Assembly (NCBI GenBank): GCA_937858775.1
Contig: CALLYX010000370.1
Span: 1 to 6,444, forward strand
DNA length: 6,444 nucleotides
Direction of reading: 5' to 3'
From: an uncultured bacterium
Lineage (GTDB): Bacteria; Auribacterota; Tritonobacteria; UBA1439
In this document: piece by piece, positions 1-6,145 of the stretch
How the letters are laid out: each line of letters opens with the position of its first letter
Numbering within the stretch: the stretch's first letter is position 1
Notes under the pieces: generated by a model
What the model was told of the DNA's origin: nothing
The model's database searches: none
What the model saw: only the letters and a program-made list of their open reading frames with translations
Made by a program: the position numbers and the translations under genes

Positions 1-1
1 C

Positions 2-157
2 ACGTTCAGCCATGCGTCCGACGACGCGGACGACGACGCCGGCCAGGACGGGACGGTGGTGGGTCACGACGGCGACGACGAACGAAGCACTGAGGACCAC
101 GACTCGACGGATCACCGTTCGACCGACCACGAAGCAGGCCACGATGACGACGACTAG
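2..157 (+). CDS. C-terminal fragment of an Asp/His-rich protein (5' end outside window)
   Basis: Reading the second forward frame from the left edge gives 51 uninterrupted residues ending at a TAG (155-157). The fragment begins TFSHASDD and ends EAGHDDDD. It is extremely rich in Asp (about 18) with seven His and several Ser/Thr/Gly, and has no hydrophobic stretch. The third codon position is mostly G or C in this frame, which supports it over the other frames, although the GAC-repeat character makes every frame look open. Acidic His/Asp tails of this kind often bind divalent metal or are disordered extracellular or periplasmic tails; this is inference. It converges on the metal-uptake operon from the opposite strand, so it is a neighbour and not an operon member. 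I do not recognise the protein family because the folded part lies outside the window. Confidence 0.5.
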   Translation, partial: TFSHASDDADDDAGQDGTVVGHDGDDERSTEDHDSTDHRSTDHEAGHDDDD

Positions 158-326
158 ATCCCCCCGCCGCAAGCACGCGGCACTGGGGGCTCGATGGATG
201 ACGGCGGGCCTCGCCGCCTCGGCGCGGGTGCGGCTCTCGACCACCGACTCCACGGGGGCGGCGGGCGACGCCTCGGACCCGGCGACGCGGGTGGGCGGGC
301 CGGGCATGGTGCGCGGGGCGCCTTGA
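144..326 (+). CDS. Small hypothetical ORF overlapping the end of the Asp/His-rich gene
   Basis: An ATG at 144 lies inside the end of the preceding gene (14-nt overlap, different frame) and opens a 60-codon frame to TGA at 324-326. The product starts MTTTRSPRRKHAALGARW and continues MTAGLAASARV. This is a basic N-terminus followed by a short Ala-rich stretch, vaguely like an N-terminal export signal, then a Ser/Thr/Gly/Ala-rich remainder. GC at third positions is about 90%, clearly higher than in the frame starting at 194, and this is the main reason to list it. Only a weak AGG precedes the start. The abrupt end suggests either a genuine small protein or a secreted protein broken by a frameshift or sequence error. 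The style is reminiscent of high-GC actinobacterial leaders, but this is an impression only. I assign no function. Confidence 0.3.
   Translation: MTTTRSPRRKHAALGARWMTAGLAASARVRLSTTDSTGAAGDASDPATRVGGPGMVRGAP
161..189 (+). other. Imperfect GC-rich hairpin just after the Asp/His-rich gene
   Basis: CCGC (167-170) pairs with GCGG (177-180) around a six-base loop, and an outer CCCCC (161-165) can pair with GGGGG (185-189) across a small asymmetric internal loop. It begins three bases after the TAG at 157. There is no T-tract, and it lies inside the possible ORF at 144-326, so a terminator role is doubtful. Confidence 0.2.
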
Positions 327-423
327 GCGGCGCGCAGCCGGATATCCCGCGGAGGCCTGATCGCCTGGATGCCGCCCGTTCGTCCCGAGATCGAGATTCG
401 ATCATCCGGTTGCCGGGAGGACG

Positions 424-459
424 CGCCGACCCGGCCAGCGCGGAGGCCGCGGTTCGGCG
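424..459 (-). terminator. Strong 3' hairpin immediately after the methyltransferase stop
   Basis: Directly after the methyltransferase TGA (460-462) the minus-strand transcript can fold into a long stem. Positions 424-429 pair with 454-459 (CGCCGA/TCGGCG), 430-432 pair with the G residues at 449, 451 and 452, and GGCC 433-436 pairs with GGCC 445-448. This gives about 13 base pairs with two single-base bulges (450, 453) and an eight-base loop. There is no U-tract after it, so it may be a Rho-assisted end or a 3' stabilising structure rather than a textbook intrinsic terminator. Its position right at the end of the operon supports a 3'-end role. Confidence 0.5.
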
Positions 460-1056
460 TCACCGTTTCAGGGCGATCACCAGGTAGATCCCGGGGCGGT
501 CGAGAAGGCGGACGGGGCTGAAGCCCCGCGCCATGAGCAGCGGTCCCATCTCCGCCGCCGGCGGCATGAGGTCCTCGGAAACGGCTCCCCCCGCCCGGCT
601 GTGGATCGCGTTGATCTCGCAACTGCCCAGCGGATGGACGATGACGAGGCGCCCCCCCGCCCTGAGGAGCCGGTTGAACTCCGCGAGCGCCGGCCCCGCC
701 TCGAAATGCGGGAAGGCGCAGTAGCAGACCACCGCGTCAAAGGAGCCGTCCGCGCAGGGGAGCGCCTCCGCCCGGGCGCGTATGAACCTCGCCCGGCGCA
801 GCGCCTTCTTCCGCCGCGCCCTCCGGAGCATCCCCGCGGAGAAGTCGGCGCAGACGACCATTCCCCCGGCTCCGACCGCCCGGAGCAGGAACGGCGCGGC
901 CCGCCCGGTCCCGCACCCGAGATCGAGGACGGTGTCCCCGTCGCGGAGGCCGAAGCGGTCGACCAGGGCCTGGAGCAGTTCCGGTGCGGCGGCGGGATGG
1001 CGCATCTCATCCCACCGCTCCGCGTGCCGGTCGAAGAACTCCATCCTCGCCCTCAT
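460..1056 (-). CDS. Class I SAM-dependent methyltransferase, last gene of the metal-uptake operon
   Basis: The 198-residue product is a compact Rossmann-fold methyltransferase. Visible motifs are the SAM-binding motif I VLDLGCGTG (43-51), the acidic residue ending strand 2 (Asp71 in VVCADFS), an EALP segment (97-100), motif IV-like FDAVVC (106-111) and LLRAGGRLVIVH (130-141). The C-terminal part carries CEINAIHSR (146-154) and EDLMPPAAEM (161-170), features I associate with a subgroup of small methyltransferases of unknown substrate. Cys111, Cys113, His117, His141, Cys146 and His152 cluster in sequence and could touch a metal or thiol, which is inference. The start overlaps the permease stop as ATGA (1053-1056), implying translational coupling. 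A second ATG at 1044, with GAGG six bases upstream, is an alternative start. No signal peptide is present, so it acts in the cytoplasm. The substrate is unknown: candidates are a metallophore or its breakdown product, a corrinoid-type ligand, or the imported element. Confidence 0.9.
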   Translation of the reverse strand: MRARMEFFDRHAERWDEMRHPAAAPELLQALVDRFGLRDGDTVLDLGCGTGRAAPFLLRAVGAGGMVVCADFSAGMLRRARRKKALRRARFIRARAEALPCADGSFDAVVCYCAFPHFEAGPALAEFNRLLRAGGRLVIVHPLGSCEINAIHSRAGGAVSEDLMPPAAEMGPLLMARGFSPVRLLDRPGIYLVIALKR

Positions 1057-1859
1057 TTCCGGACCCTCTTCGGCGAGCAGAGGATGCAGAGCCCGAAGAT
1101 GGCGCTGGAGGAGAGGATGATAACGGCGCCCGAGGGCAGGTTCAGGTAGTAGGAGGCGGTCAGGCCCAGGACGCAGGAGGCGATCGCGAAGACGGCCGAG
1201 AGGAGGAACATCCGCCGGAGGCTGTAGGTGAGCTGGTACGCGGCGGCCGGCGGGTTGTAGATCAGGCCGAAAACGAGGAGGCCGCCGATCGTGTTGAGGT
1301 TGAGGGCGATGACCACGCCCGTCACGAGAAAAATGCCGTACAGGATCGCCTTTTCGGGGATGCCCGCCGCGGCGGCCGCTTCCCGGTGAAACGCGATGGC
1401 CTGGATCTCCTTGAAGAAGATGGCGATCCCGGCGAGCAGGAGCGCGGCTACGATCGCCATCAGGGCGATGTCGCCCGCCGAAACGGACAGGATGTTTCCC
1501 CAGAAAAGCCCCAGGGCCTCGGTGCGGGGCCCCTTGAGCATGCCCAGGCCGAGAAACGCGAGGCCGATGGTGACGGAGAAGAGGATGCCGATCGAGAGCT
1601 CCGGGTGGAGCCTCGCCCTGTCCGCGAACGGCCCCACGGCCCCGGCGCAGACGACGCAGAGGGCGATGCCGCAGGCGAGGGGGCTCACGCCGGCGAGGAG
1701 GCCGAGGACCGCGCCGGCGAAGGCCGCGTGCGACATGGCGACGCTCAGGAACGGGATGCGCAGCGTCACGATGAACACGCCCACCAGGCCGCAGCCGAGG
1801 CCGCCCAGAAGGGCGGCGGCGAGCGCGTGCCTCATGAACTCATATCTCAGCGGTCCCAT
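1053..1859 (-). CDS. ABC-3 (ZnuB/MntC-type) metal transporter permease
   Basis: This 268-residue protein is almost wholly hydrophobic, with about eight predicted membrane segments. It follows the ABC-3 permease pattern: an N-terminal YEFMRHAL segment (6-13), the first membrane helices with AMSHAAFAGA (41-50), the HPELSIGILFS region (85-95), and the late GGLLVFGLIYNPPAAAY stretch (192-208), where related Zn/Mn/Fe permeases have LLV..L..P.A.A. It would form the membrane channel as a homodimer with the ATPase encoded upstream. The frame is open to 1904, but the ATG at 1859 is chosen because MGPLRYEFMRHAL matches the usual N-terminus and GGGGGCGGGA precedes it. This start overlaps the ATPase stop by 20 nt. 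An alternative ATG is at 1835. The last four bases overlap the methyltransferase start. The metal specificity of this family cannot be read from the permease alone. Confidence 0.93.
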   Translation of the reverse strand: MGPLRYEFMRHALAAALLGGLGCGLVGVFIVTLRIPFLSVAMSHAAFAGAVLGLLAGVSPLACGIALCVVCAGAVGPFADRARLHPELSIGILFSVTIGLAFLGLGMLKGPRTEALGLFWGNILSVSAGDIALMAIVAALLLAGIAIFFKEIQAIAFHREAAAAAGIPEKAILYGIFLVTGVVIALNLNTIGGLLVFGLIYNPPAAAYQLTYSLRRMFLLSAVFAIASCVLGLTASYYLNLPSGAVIILSSSAIFGLCILCSPKRVRK

Positions 1860-2646
1860 TCCCGCCCCCGGGGAAGACGGCCACCCTTCCCCCGACGTCC
1901 ACAAGCCGCACCGCGCATCCGTACAGCCCGGAGAGCGCCTTCTCGTCGAGCGCCCCCGCGCGCGGGCCGTCGTAGTAGATCCGGCCGCCGCGCATGAGGA
2001 GGAACCGGGAGCAGCACGGCGGAAGGTGGCTGATGAAATGCGTGACGAAAAGCACCGTCAGGCCGCCCCTCCGGTAGACGCGCTCCACGAGGCCGCCCAC
2101 CTCAGCCTGCGCGGCGATATCGAGGTCCGAGGTGGGTTCGTCGAGCATGAGGATCTCCGGCTCCTGGGCCATCGCGCGCGCGATGCCCATCTTCTGCCGC
2201 TCGCCGCCGGAGAGATGGCCGACGGGCCTATCGAGAAGGCCGCCGAGACCGGTCAGGCGCGCCACCCCCGCGACCTTCGCCCTGTCCCCCGGCGAGGGAC
2301 GCCCCCAGAGCCCCAACATCGGCCACCTGCCCATCATGACGACTTCCCGGACGGTCGCCGGGTAGGCCGGGTCGTAGTCGCAATGCTGCGGCAGGTAGCC
2401 GATCCGGCGGCGCGCCTCCCTCAGGTGTCTCCCGGCCGCCGGCCGGCCGAACAACTCCACCGTCCCGGATGTCGGAGCGACGAGGCCGTTGAGCAGGCGG
2501 AGGAGGGTCGACTTCCCGGATCCGTTCGGCCCGACAATGCCGACGAACTCGTTCCGCCGGATGGAGAGCGAGATATCGCCGAGGGCGCGGCGGTTGTGGA
2601 ACGCCGCGCTCACCGCCCTGATCTCTGCGACCGTTTCGCCTCCCAT
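1840..2646 (-). CDS. ABC transporter ATPase (ZnuC/MntB-type) for metal uptake
   Basis: The 268-residue protein has all the elements of an ABC nucleotide-binding domain. These are Walker A GPNGSGKST (39-47), the Q-loop Gln87 in IGYLPQH, signature LSGGERQ (145-151), Walker B ILMLDE (165-170) with the catalytic Glu170, the D-loop SDLD (173-176) and the switch His203 in FVTHF. The segment VREVVMMGRWP (99-109) is characteristic of the metal/siderophore ATPases. It hydrolyses ATP on the cytoplasmic face to drive the permease encoded next. The ATG at 2646 lies 37 nt inside the end of the binding-protein gene and is preceded by AAGGGG at a seven-base spacing. The stop overlaps the permease start by 20 nt. 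The C-terminal extension after residue 240 (LYGCAVRLVDVGGRVAVF) is typical of iron/zinc-type ATPases and has no His-rich region. Confidence 0.95.
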   Translation of the reverse strand: MGGETVAEIRAVSAAFHNRRALGDISLSIRRNEFVGIVGPNGSGKSTLLRLLNGLVAPTSGTVELFGRPAAGRHLREARRRIGYLPQHCDYDPAYPATVREVVMMGRWPMLGLWGRPSPGDRAKVAGVARLTGLGGLLDRPVGHLSGGERQKMGIARAMAQEPEILMLDEPTSDLDIAAQAEVGGLVERVYRRGGLTVLFVTHFISHLPPCCSRFLLMRGGRIYYDGPRAGALDEKALSGLYGCAVRLVDVGGRVAVFPGGGNGTAEI

Positions 2647-3449
2647 GCCTTCACCCCTTCGATGACGAGCCCGGCGTTTCGCCTGAGCGTCTCCACGTAC
2701 CCGCCGCGCTCGGGGAAGAAGCTGAGCGCGACGTGCCCGGCCCCCGCCCCCCGCGCGATCGGAAGGCCGGTATCGGCGCCGCTCTGGGCGTTGTCCGCGA
2801 CGAGCGCGACCCCCATCCGCCTAGCCCGCTCGACATGCCGCGCCATCTCCCGGGGGGTCAGGTCCTCCGGGATGCCGAACGCGAAAATCTCGCGGAACCC
2901 CATCCACCGGAAGAAGGGCTCGAGCCGCACGGACACCGCCACCGGAACCCCCCGGACGCCCAGCGCCTCGGCGTCGCGCGCGATCACGCGGCCGGCCGCG
3001 TCGAGCTCCGCGAGGTAGGCGTCCAGCCGCGCCCGGAAAAACGCCCCCCAAGCGGGTCTCATCCCAGCGAACGCGGCCGCGATCGACCGCGCGGCCTCCG
3101 CCTGGCCCGGCGGGGTCATCTCGTTCTCCGACGGCCGGACGGCCAGGGTGCGGACCGAGCGCGGCAGCGAACGCGGCAGGAACGACTCGAAGCCGTGCCG
3201 GAGCAGCAGATCGCACTCCTCGACGCTCCGGGCCTCCGAGGGCTTCATGTCGAAGTGGCCGGGACAGGCGCCGGGCGGCACCAGGGTGGTCACGCGCACC
3301 CGTTCGCCCCCCAGGCGGGAGGCGGCGCAGCCGAGGAGCGAGGTCGTGGCCGTCACGCGGAGTTCCTCCCCCCCGTCGGCGGCCGCGGCGAACAGCAGCA
3401 GCGCGGCGCATACGCGGCAAAAGGCGGTTTTCGTTCTTCTAGAAATCAA
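2610..3449 (-). CDS. Periplasmic metal-binding protein, atypical TroA/ZnuA-like (cluster A-I)
   Basis: The 279-residue product has a signal peptide (basic RRTK, then a hydrophobic core ending near AAAADG, residues 16-26) with no lipobox Cys. It then shows the TroA-type fold: an LRVTATTSLLG strand, VTTLVPPG (53-60), the first ligand region CPGHFDMKPSE (62-72), CDLLLRHGFE (79-88), and the C-lobe with LVADNAQSGADTG (216-228). His65 corresponds to the first His of the classical DPHxYEP motif. The second classical ligand region (HxxFxY) reads SVRLEPFFRWMGF (173-185) with no His, and there is no His/Asp-rich zinc loop. The metal site is therefore not that of standard ZnuA. No ATG or GTG fits: the frame is open to 3566, but a TTG at 3449, seven bases after GGGG, places the signal peptide exactly at the N-terminus. 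It overlaps the receptor stop by 11 nt. Confidence 0.85.
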   Translation of the reverse strand: MISRRTKTAFCRVCAALLLFAAAADGGEELRVTATTSLLGCAASRLGGERVRVTTLVPPGACPGHFDMKPSEARSVEECDLLLRHGFESFLPRSLPRSVRTLAVRPSENEMTPPGQAEAARSIAAAFAGMRPAWGAFFRARLDAYLAELDAAGRVIARDAEALGVRGVPVAVSVRLEPFFRWMGFREIFAFGIPEDLTPREMARHVERARRMGVALVADNAQSGADTGLPIARGAGAGHVALSFFPERGGYVETLRRNAGLVIEGVKAWEAKRSQRSGR

Positions 3450-5274
3450 AGGCAAGCCCCATGGTGAAGGCGGTGCCCGGCATCGGGTATCCGGGGACGT
3501 ATGTGTATTTCTGGTCCAGGATATTCTCCATGGCGAAGTATATCTCAGCCCCCGCCGGCAGGCCAACCCCCTCCAACTCGTAGGCGAGCCTCCCGTTCAC
3601 GAGCAGGTACGAGGAGAGCCTGTCCACCTCATGGTCCTGTCCGAACCGGTGATCGGCGTACTCGCCGTCGAGGTACAACTTCCACTGTCGGAGCCGCCAC
3701 AGGATCCCCGAGTTGATCCTGGCGCCCGGGTTCCCCTGCGTCTGGCTGTCGGGGTCCAGGCCCGTTGCGGCGAGGTAGAGGTCGAGATTGTCGACGGGCG
3801 TCCAAGTGCCGCTCAGCTCCAGCCCCTTGTGCGTGAAGGCGCCTACGTTCCGCACCTCCTGCAGCGGGAAGACGCCGGTGGTGCGGATGAGGTTAGAGCC
3901 GCGATCGATGAAGGCGGCGAGATTTACGGCGGCCCGTTCGCCTATCCGCTGCGATATGCCCGTTTCGTAATGCCAGACCGTCTCCGGATCGAGGTCGCGG
4001 CTGGCCCCGGGAAAGACGACGAGCTGCGCGATCGCGGGGAGGTTGAAGCCCCGCGCGACGGTGCCGTAGAGGGTCGTCCGCTCGGCCAGCCGGTAGTGCA
4101 GGCCGAACTGCGGCGCCCACTGCCAGCCGAACTCGGGGCTGTAGTTCATCCTGATGCCCGCCGAGGGCGTGACCGTGTCCCGGAGGGTGTGCCGGAGCTG
4201 GATGTACGGGGCCGCCGTCGTGATGAAGTCGGTGAAGTTCTTCGCGGGGTTCACGAAGTGGCCGCCGTACCGCTCGAAGGCGAATCCGAGCGTGCACTCG
4301 CCGTCCTCCCAGGGCCTGAATGTTTCGGGCATGTCGATGCCGTAGCTCTCGTACCTCGTGTGCGAACCCGGCGCCCCGCTCATCGTGATGTGGCCGAAGT
4401 CGCTGTAGAAATTACTCCTGCCGTGGAAATTGTCGAATGAGTTTTCGAGCGACGTATTGAATCCGTGCTCCCAGATCTCCCCCTTCGTCGCGAAGGGGGC
4501 ATACGTCGGGCCGGGGTTCTCCCAGCGGCTCCGGTAGTGCATCCAGGCGCCGTTGAGCCTGAACTGATCGTTCAGGCGGTAGCGCGATCTGCCGAAGTAG
4601 TTGTGCACCCAGTTATTCGTGTGCCGGCGGTGTCCCTCGGTCTTGAAGAAGCCGCCCGACCCGAGGAGGTCGAAGGGGCCGTCCTTCAAGGAGATATTCC
4701 CCTTGTGCTGCTGGGTGCGGTAGGTGCCGAAAGAGCTCTCCCCCCTCCCGTGAAAGCCGTCCTCGGGTTCCCGGGGGATGACGTCGACCACGCCGCCGAA
4801 GGCGCCGTTGCCGTGGAGCACCGGGGAGGCGCCCTTTATGATATCGACCCGGTCGGCCCAGTTCAGCATGAGCGAATCGGCCAGCGGATGGGCGAACATC
4901 CCCTGCTGCTGGGGCATGCCGTCCAGCAGGACGCGTATCCCCGTGTGCGGGGCGCCGCCGATGCCCCGGATGAAGATGCCGGCGTTGGCGTCCGTCCCGC
5001 CCCCGTAGGCCCTGGCGCCGTGCTTGATGACGTGCACGCCGGGCACCTGTGAGGCGATATCGTAGAGGCCGGGCGCGGACGAGGCCTCCAGCACCCCGCC
5101 CGGGATGACGCTCACGTGCCCGCCGTCCTTCCCGATCTCGTCCCTGTACCAGCCGGGTTCGGTGACGACGACCTCCGCGAGTTCGTCCACGCCGTTCCCC
5201 AGCGCGTCCTCATCCTGCGCGAGGGCCGGGGTGCCGGCCAACAGCGCGGCGGCGAGCAGATGGCGTGCCTTCAT
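3439..5274 (-). CDS. TonB-dependent outer-membrane receptor, probable metal or metal-chelate importer
   Basis: The 611-residue precursor has a signal peptide (MKARHLL, hydrophobic core, cleavage expected after ALAQ, residue 20). A TonB-box-like ELAEVVVTEPG (31-41) follows. The plug domain spans roughly 45-170 and includes VHVIKHGARAYGGG (80-93), GIFIRGIGG (99-107), RVLLDGMPQQQG (114-125), VDIIKGASPVLHGNGAFGGVVDVI (143-166). The remaining 440 residues form the 22-strand barrel, ending with NILDQKY and a C-terminal Phe (LAFDF) for barrel assembly. Several barrel stretches are rich in His and aromatics, such as GHRRHTNNWVHNYF (214-227), which could contact a metal or chelate. The ATG at 5274 overlaps the tonB stop as ATGA and has GGAGGA six bases upstream. 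The length is short for a siderophore receptor and typical of small cargo such as metals, cobalamin or heme. Its place in a metal ABC operon points to a metal or metallophore; the cargo itself cannot be deduced. Confidence 0.93.
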   Translation of the reverse strand: MKARHLLAAALLAGTPALAQDEDALGNGVDELAEVVVTEPGWYRDEIGKDGGHVSVIPGGVLEASSAPGLYDIASQVPGVHVIKHGARAYGGGTDANAGIFIRGIGGAPHTGIRVLLDGMPQQQGMFAHPLADSLMLNWADRVDIIKGASPVLHGNGAFGGVVDVIPREPEDGFHGRGESSFGTYRTQQHKGNISLKDGPFDLLGSGGFFKTEGHRRHTNNWVHNYFGRSRYRLNDQFRLNGAWMHYRSRWENPGPTYAPFATKGEIWEHGFNTSLENSFDNFHGRSNFYSDFGHITMSGAPGSHTRYESYGIDMPETFRPWEDGECTLGFAFERYGGHFVNPAKNFTDFITTAAPYIQLRHTLRDTVTPSAGIRMNYSPEFGWQWAPQFGLHYRLAERTTLYGTVARGFNLPAIAQLVVFPGASRDLDPETVWHYETGISQRIGERAAVNLAAFIDRGSNLIRTTGVFPLQEVRNVGAFTHKGLELSGTWTPVDNLDLYLAATGLDPDSQTQGNPGARINSGILWRLRQWKLYLDGEYADHRFGQDHEVDRLSSYLLVNGRLAYELEGVGLPAGAEIYFAMENILDQKYTYVPGYPMPGTAFTMGLAFDF

Positions 5275-5996
5275 GGACCTTCCTCCTTCCTCGGCTTCCG
5301 CGACGCGGTCTCGAACGTGATGGGGATCCGGAGATCCCATGAGTCCCTCTGAATCTCATCCGGTATGGGGGGGAGCGGCGCGGCCCTCCTGACGGTGGCC
5401 TGGGCCTCCCAGTCGAGGAGCGTGGAGAGCGAACTTCGAGCGATGCGCACGCCGGTCACGCCCCCGTCACGCGATACGCGGAAACGGACTACGGCGCACC
5501 CCTCCGCCGCCTTGTCGCGCGCCCCCGCCGGATAGCGCTTCACCCGTTCAATGCGCCCGCGCACCAGCGCCAGGTAGCCGCGTTCCCCCCCGCCGTCGCT
5601 CTCGGATCGACCCGAGGCCCCGGCGGAGGGCAGCGGGGCGCGGTCGGCCCCCTCGGCCGTTTCGCGCGCCGCCCCCGCCGCCGGGATCTGCGCCGGTCCG
5701 GGCCGTTCAAGGACCGGCCGGCGCCGAGGCCGTCCCTCCTCCGGCCGCTCCCGGAGTTCCGATCGCGCCGGCCCGGCGCCCTCGTCCGCCGCGGCTCGAC
5801 CCGTGGGAAGCGGCGCATTCGACGCCTCCGCCGGGACCGGGATCGTTATGGAACCCATCCTGATCGTCACGGCGCCGCCCATGGCTGAAGACGCCGCGCG
5901 GCCGCCCCGCGCTATCGACAGCGCCGTGCAGTGGACGGCCAGCGACAGGGTGAAGGCCGTCCACAGCGTCGTGTCCCGCCCGAGGGCATTTTTCAT
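5271..5996 (-). CDS. tonB: TonB-like energy-transducing protein dedicated to the neighbouring receptor
   Basis: The 241-residue protein has a short cytoplasmic N-terminus, one membrane anchor (about 9-29) containing SLAVH (18-22), which matches the SxxxH motif that TonB uses to contact ExbB/ExbD, and a low-complexity periplasmic spacer (about 50-135). It ends in a C-terminal TonB domain (about 138-230) with YLALVRGRIERVKRYPAGA (141-159, the usual YP), GCAVVRFRVSRDGGV (166-180) and LPPIPDEI (208-215). The spacer is rich in Arg, Glu, Ala and Pro instead of the usual Pro-Lys/Pro-Glu repeats. The frame is open to 6119, but the ATG at 5996 is preferred: GGGAG lies five bases upstream and the anchor then sits at the N-terminus. 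The stop overlaps the receptor start (ATGA), and the start overlaps the stop of a small upstream ORF (TAATG). No exbB/exbD is in the window, so they must be encoded elsewhere. Confidence 0.9.
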   Translation of the reverse strand: MKNALGRDTTLWTAFTLSLAVHCTALSIARGGRAASSAMGGAVTIRMGSITIPVPAEASNAPLPTGRAAADEGAGPARSELRERPEEGRPRRRPVLERPGPAQIPAAGAARETAEGADRAPLPSAGASGRSESDGGGERGYLALVRGRIERVKRYPAGARDKAAEGCAVVRFRVSRDGGVTGVRIARSSLSTLLDWEAQATVRRAAPLPPIPDEIQRDSWDLRIPITFETASRKPRKEEGP

Positions 5997-6145
5997 TATC
6001 TCTCCCCGGCGGGCCGCAGCGGGCCGTTCACGCCGAAACGCGCGCCCGGCGCAGGCGCGGAGGGGCGGAAGGCGCGCCCGACTATGATGGGACGGGAGGC
6101 GAGGCGGGCCATGATCCATCCGCCCTTCGAGGGTATGACCGTCAT
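5996..6145 (-). CDS. Small 49-residue ORF between the promoter and tonB, translationally coupled
   Basis: An ATG at 6145 opens 49 codons, starting MTVIPSKGGW and ending PLRPAGER, with the stop TAA at 5998-5996 overlapping the tonB ATG by one base (TAATG). GGAG lies nine bases before the start. About 85% of third positions are G or C, which matches the neighbouring real genes and favours this frame over the tonB-frame extension that crosses the same DNA. A second in-frame Met (residue 12, MARLASRPIIVG) could be an alternative start. The peptide is basic, Pro/Arg/Gly-rich, has no membrane segment and no Cys or His, so it is unlikely to bind the metal itself. It could be a regulatory leader peptide that sets tonB translation, or a genuine small protein. 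I do not recognise a family. Confidence 0.5.
   Translation of the reverse strand: MTVIPSKGGWIMARLASRPIIVGRAFRPSAPAPGARFGVNGPLRPAGER

Noticed and set aside
12..143. Plus-strand frame from ATG at 12, Thr/Arg-rich
   Set aside because: The overlapping second frame has better codon-position bias and runs in from the window edge. The Thr/Arg pattern is a shifted reading of GAC repeats. Only the part from 144 on is listed as possible.
984..1997. Long plus-strand open frame opposite the permease and ATPase genes
   Set aside because: Composition is low-complexity Arg/Glu/Asp/Gly as expected from the antisense of GC-rich coding DNA. The minus strand has clear conserved ABC transporter motifs.
1396..3018. 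540-codon plus-strand open frame
   Set aside because: It spans three well-supported minus-strand genes, is rich in Pro/Arg/Ala and shows no recognisable motif. High GC makes stop codons rare on the opposite strand.
3450..3566. Extension of the binding protein to an ATG at 3566
   Set aside because: It would add 39 residues of unlikely sequence (MACRRGLRYTSPW...) inside the receptor gene before the signal peptide.
3148..4440. 430-codon plus-strand open frame opposite the receptor
   Set aside because: It is antisense to the TonB-dependent receptor, which has complete plug and barrel features. The plus-strand frame has no family features.
5997..6119. N-terminal extension of TonB to an ATG at 6119
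   Set aside because: The extension is Arg/Pro-rich and would push the membrane anchor 41 residues inward. A better ribosome-binding site sits before the ATG at 5996, and another frame with better codon bias covers this DNA.
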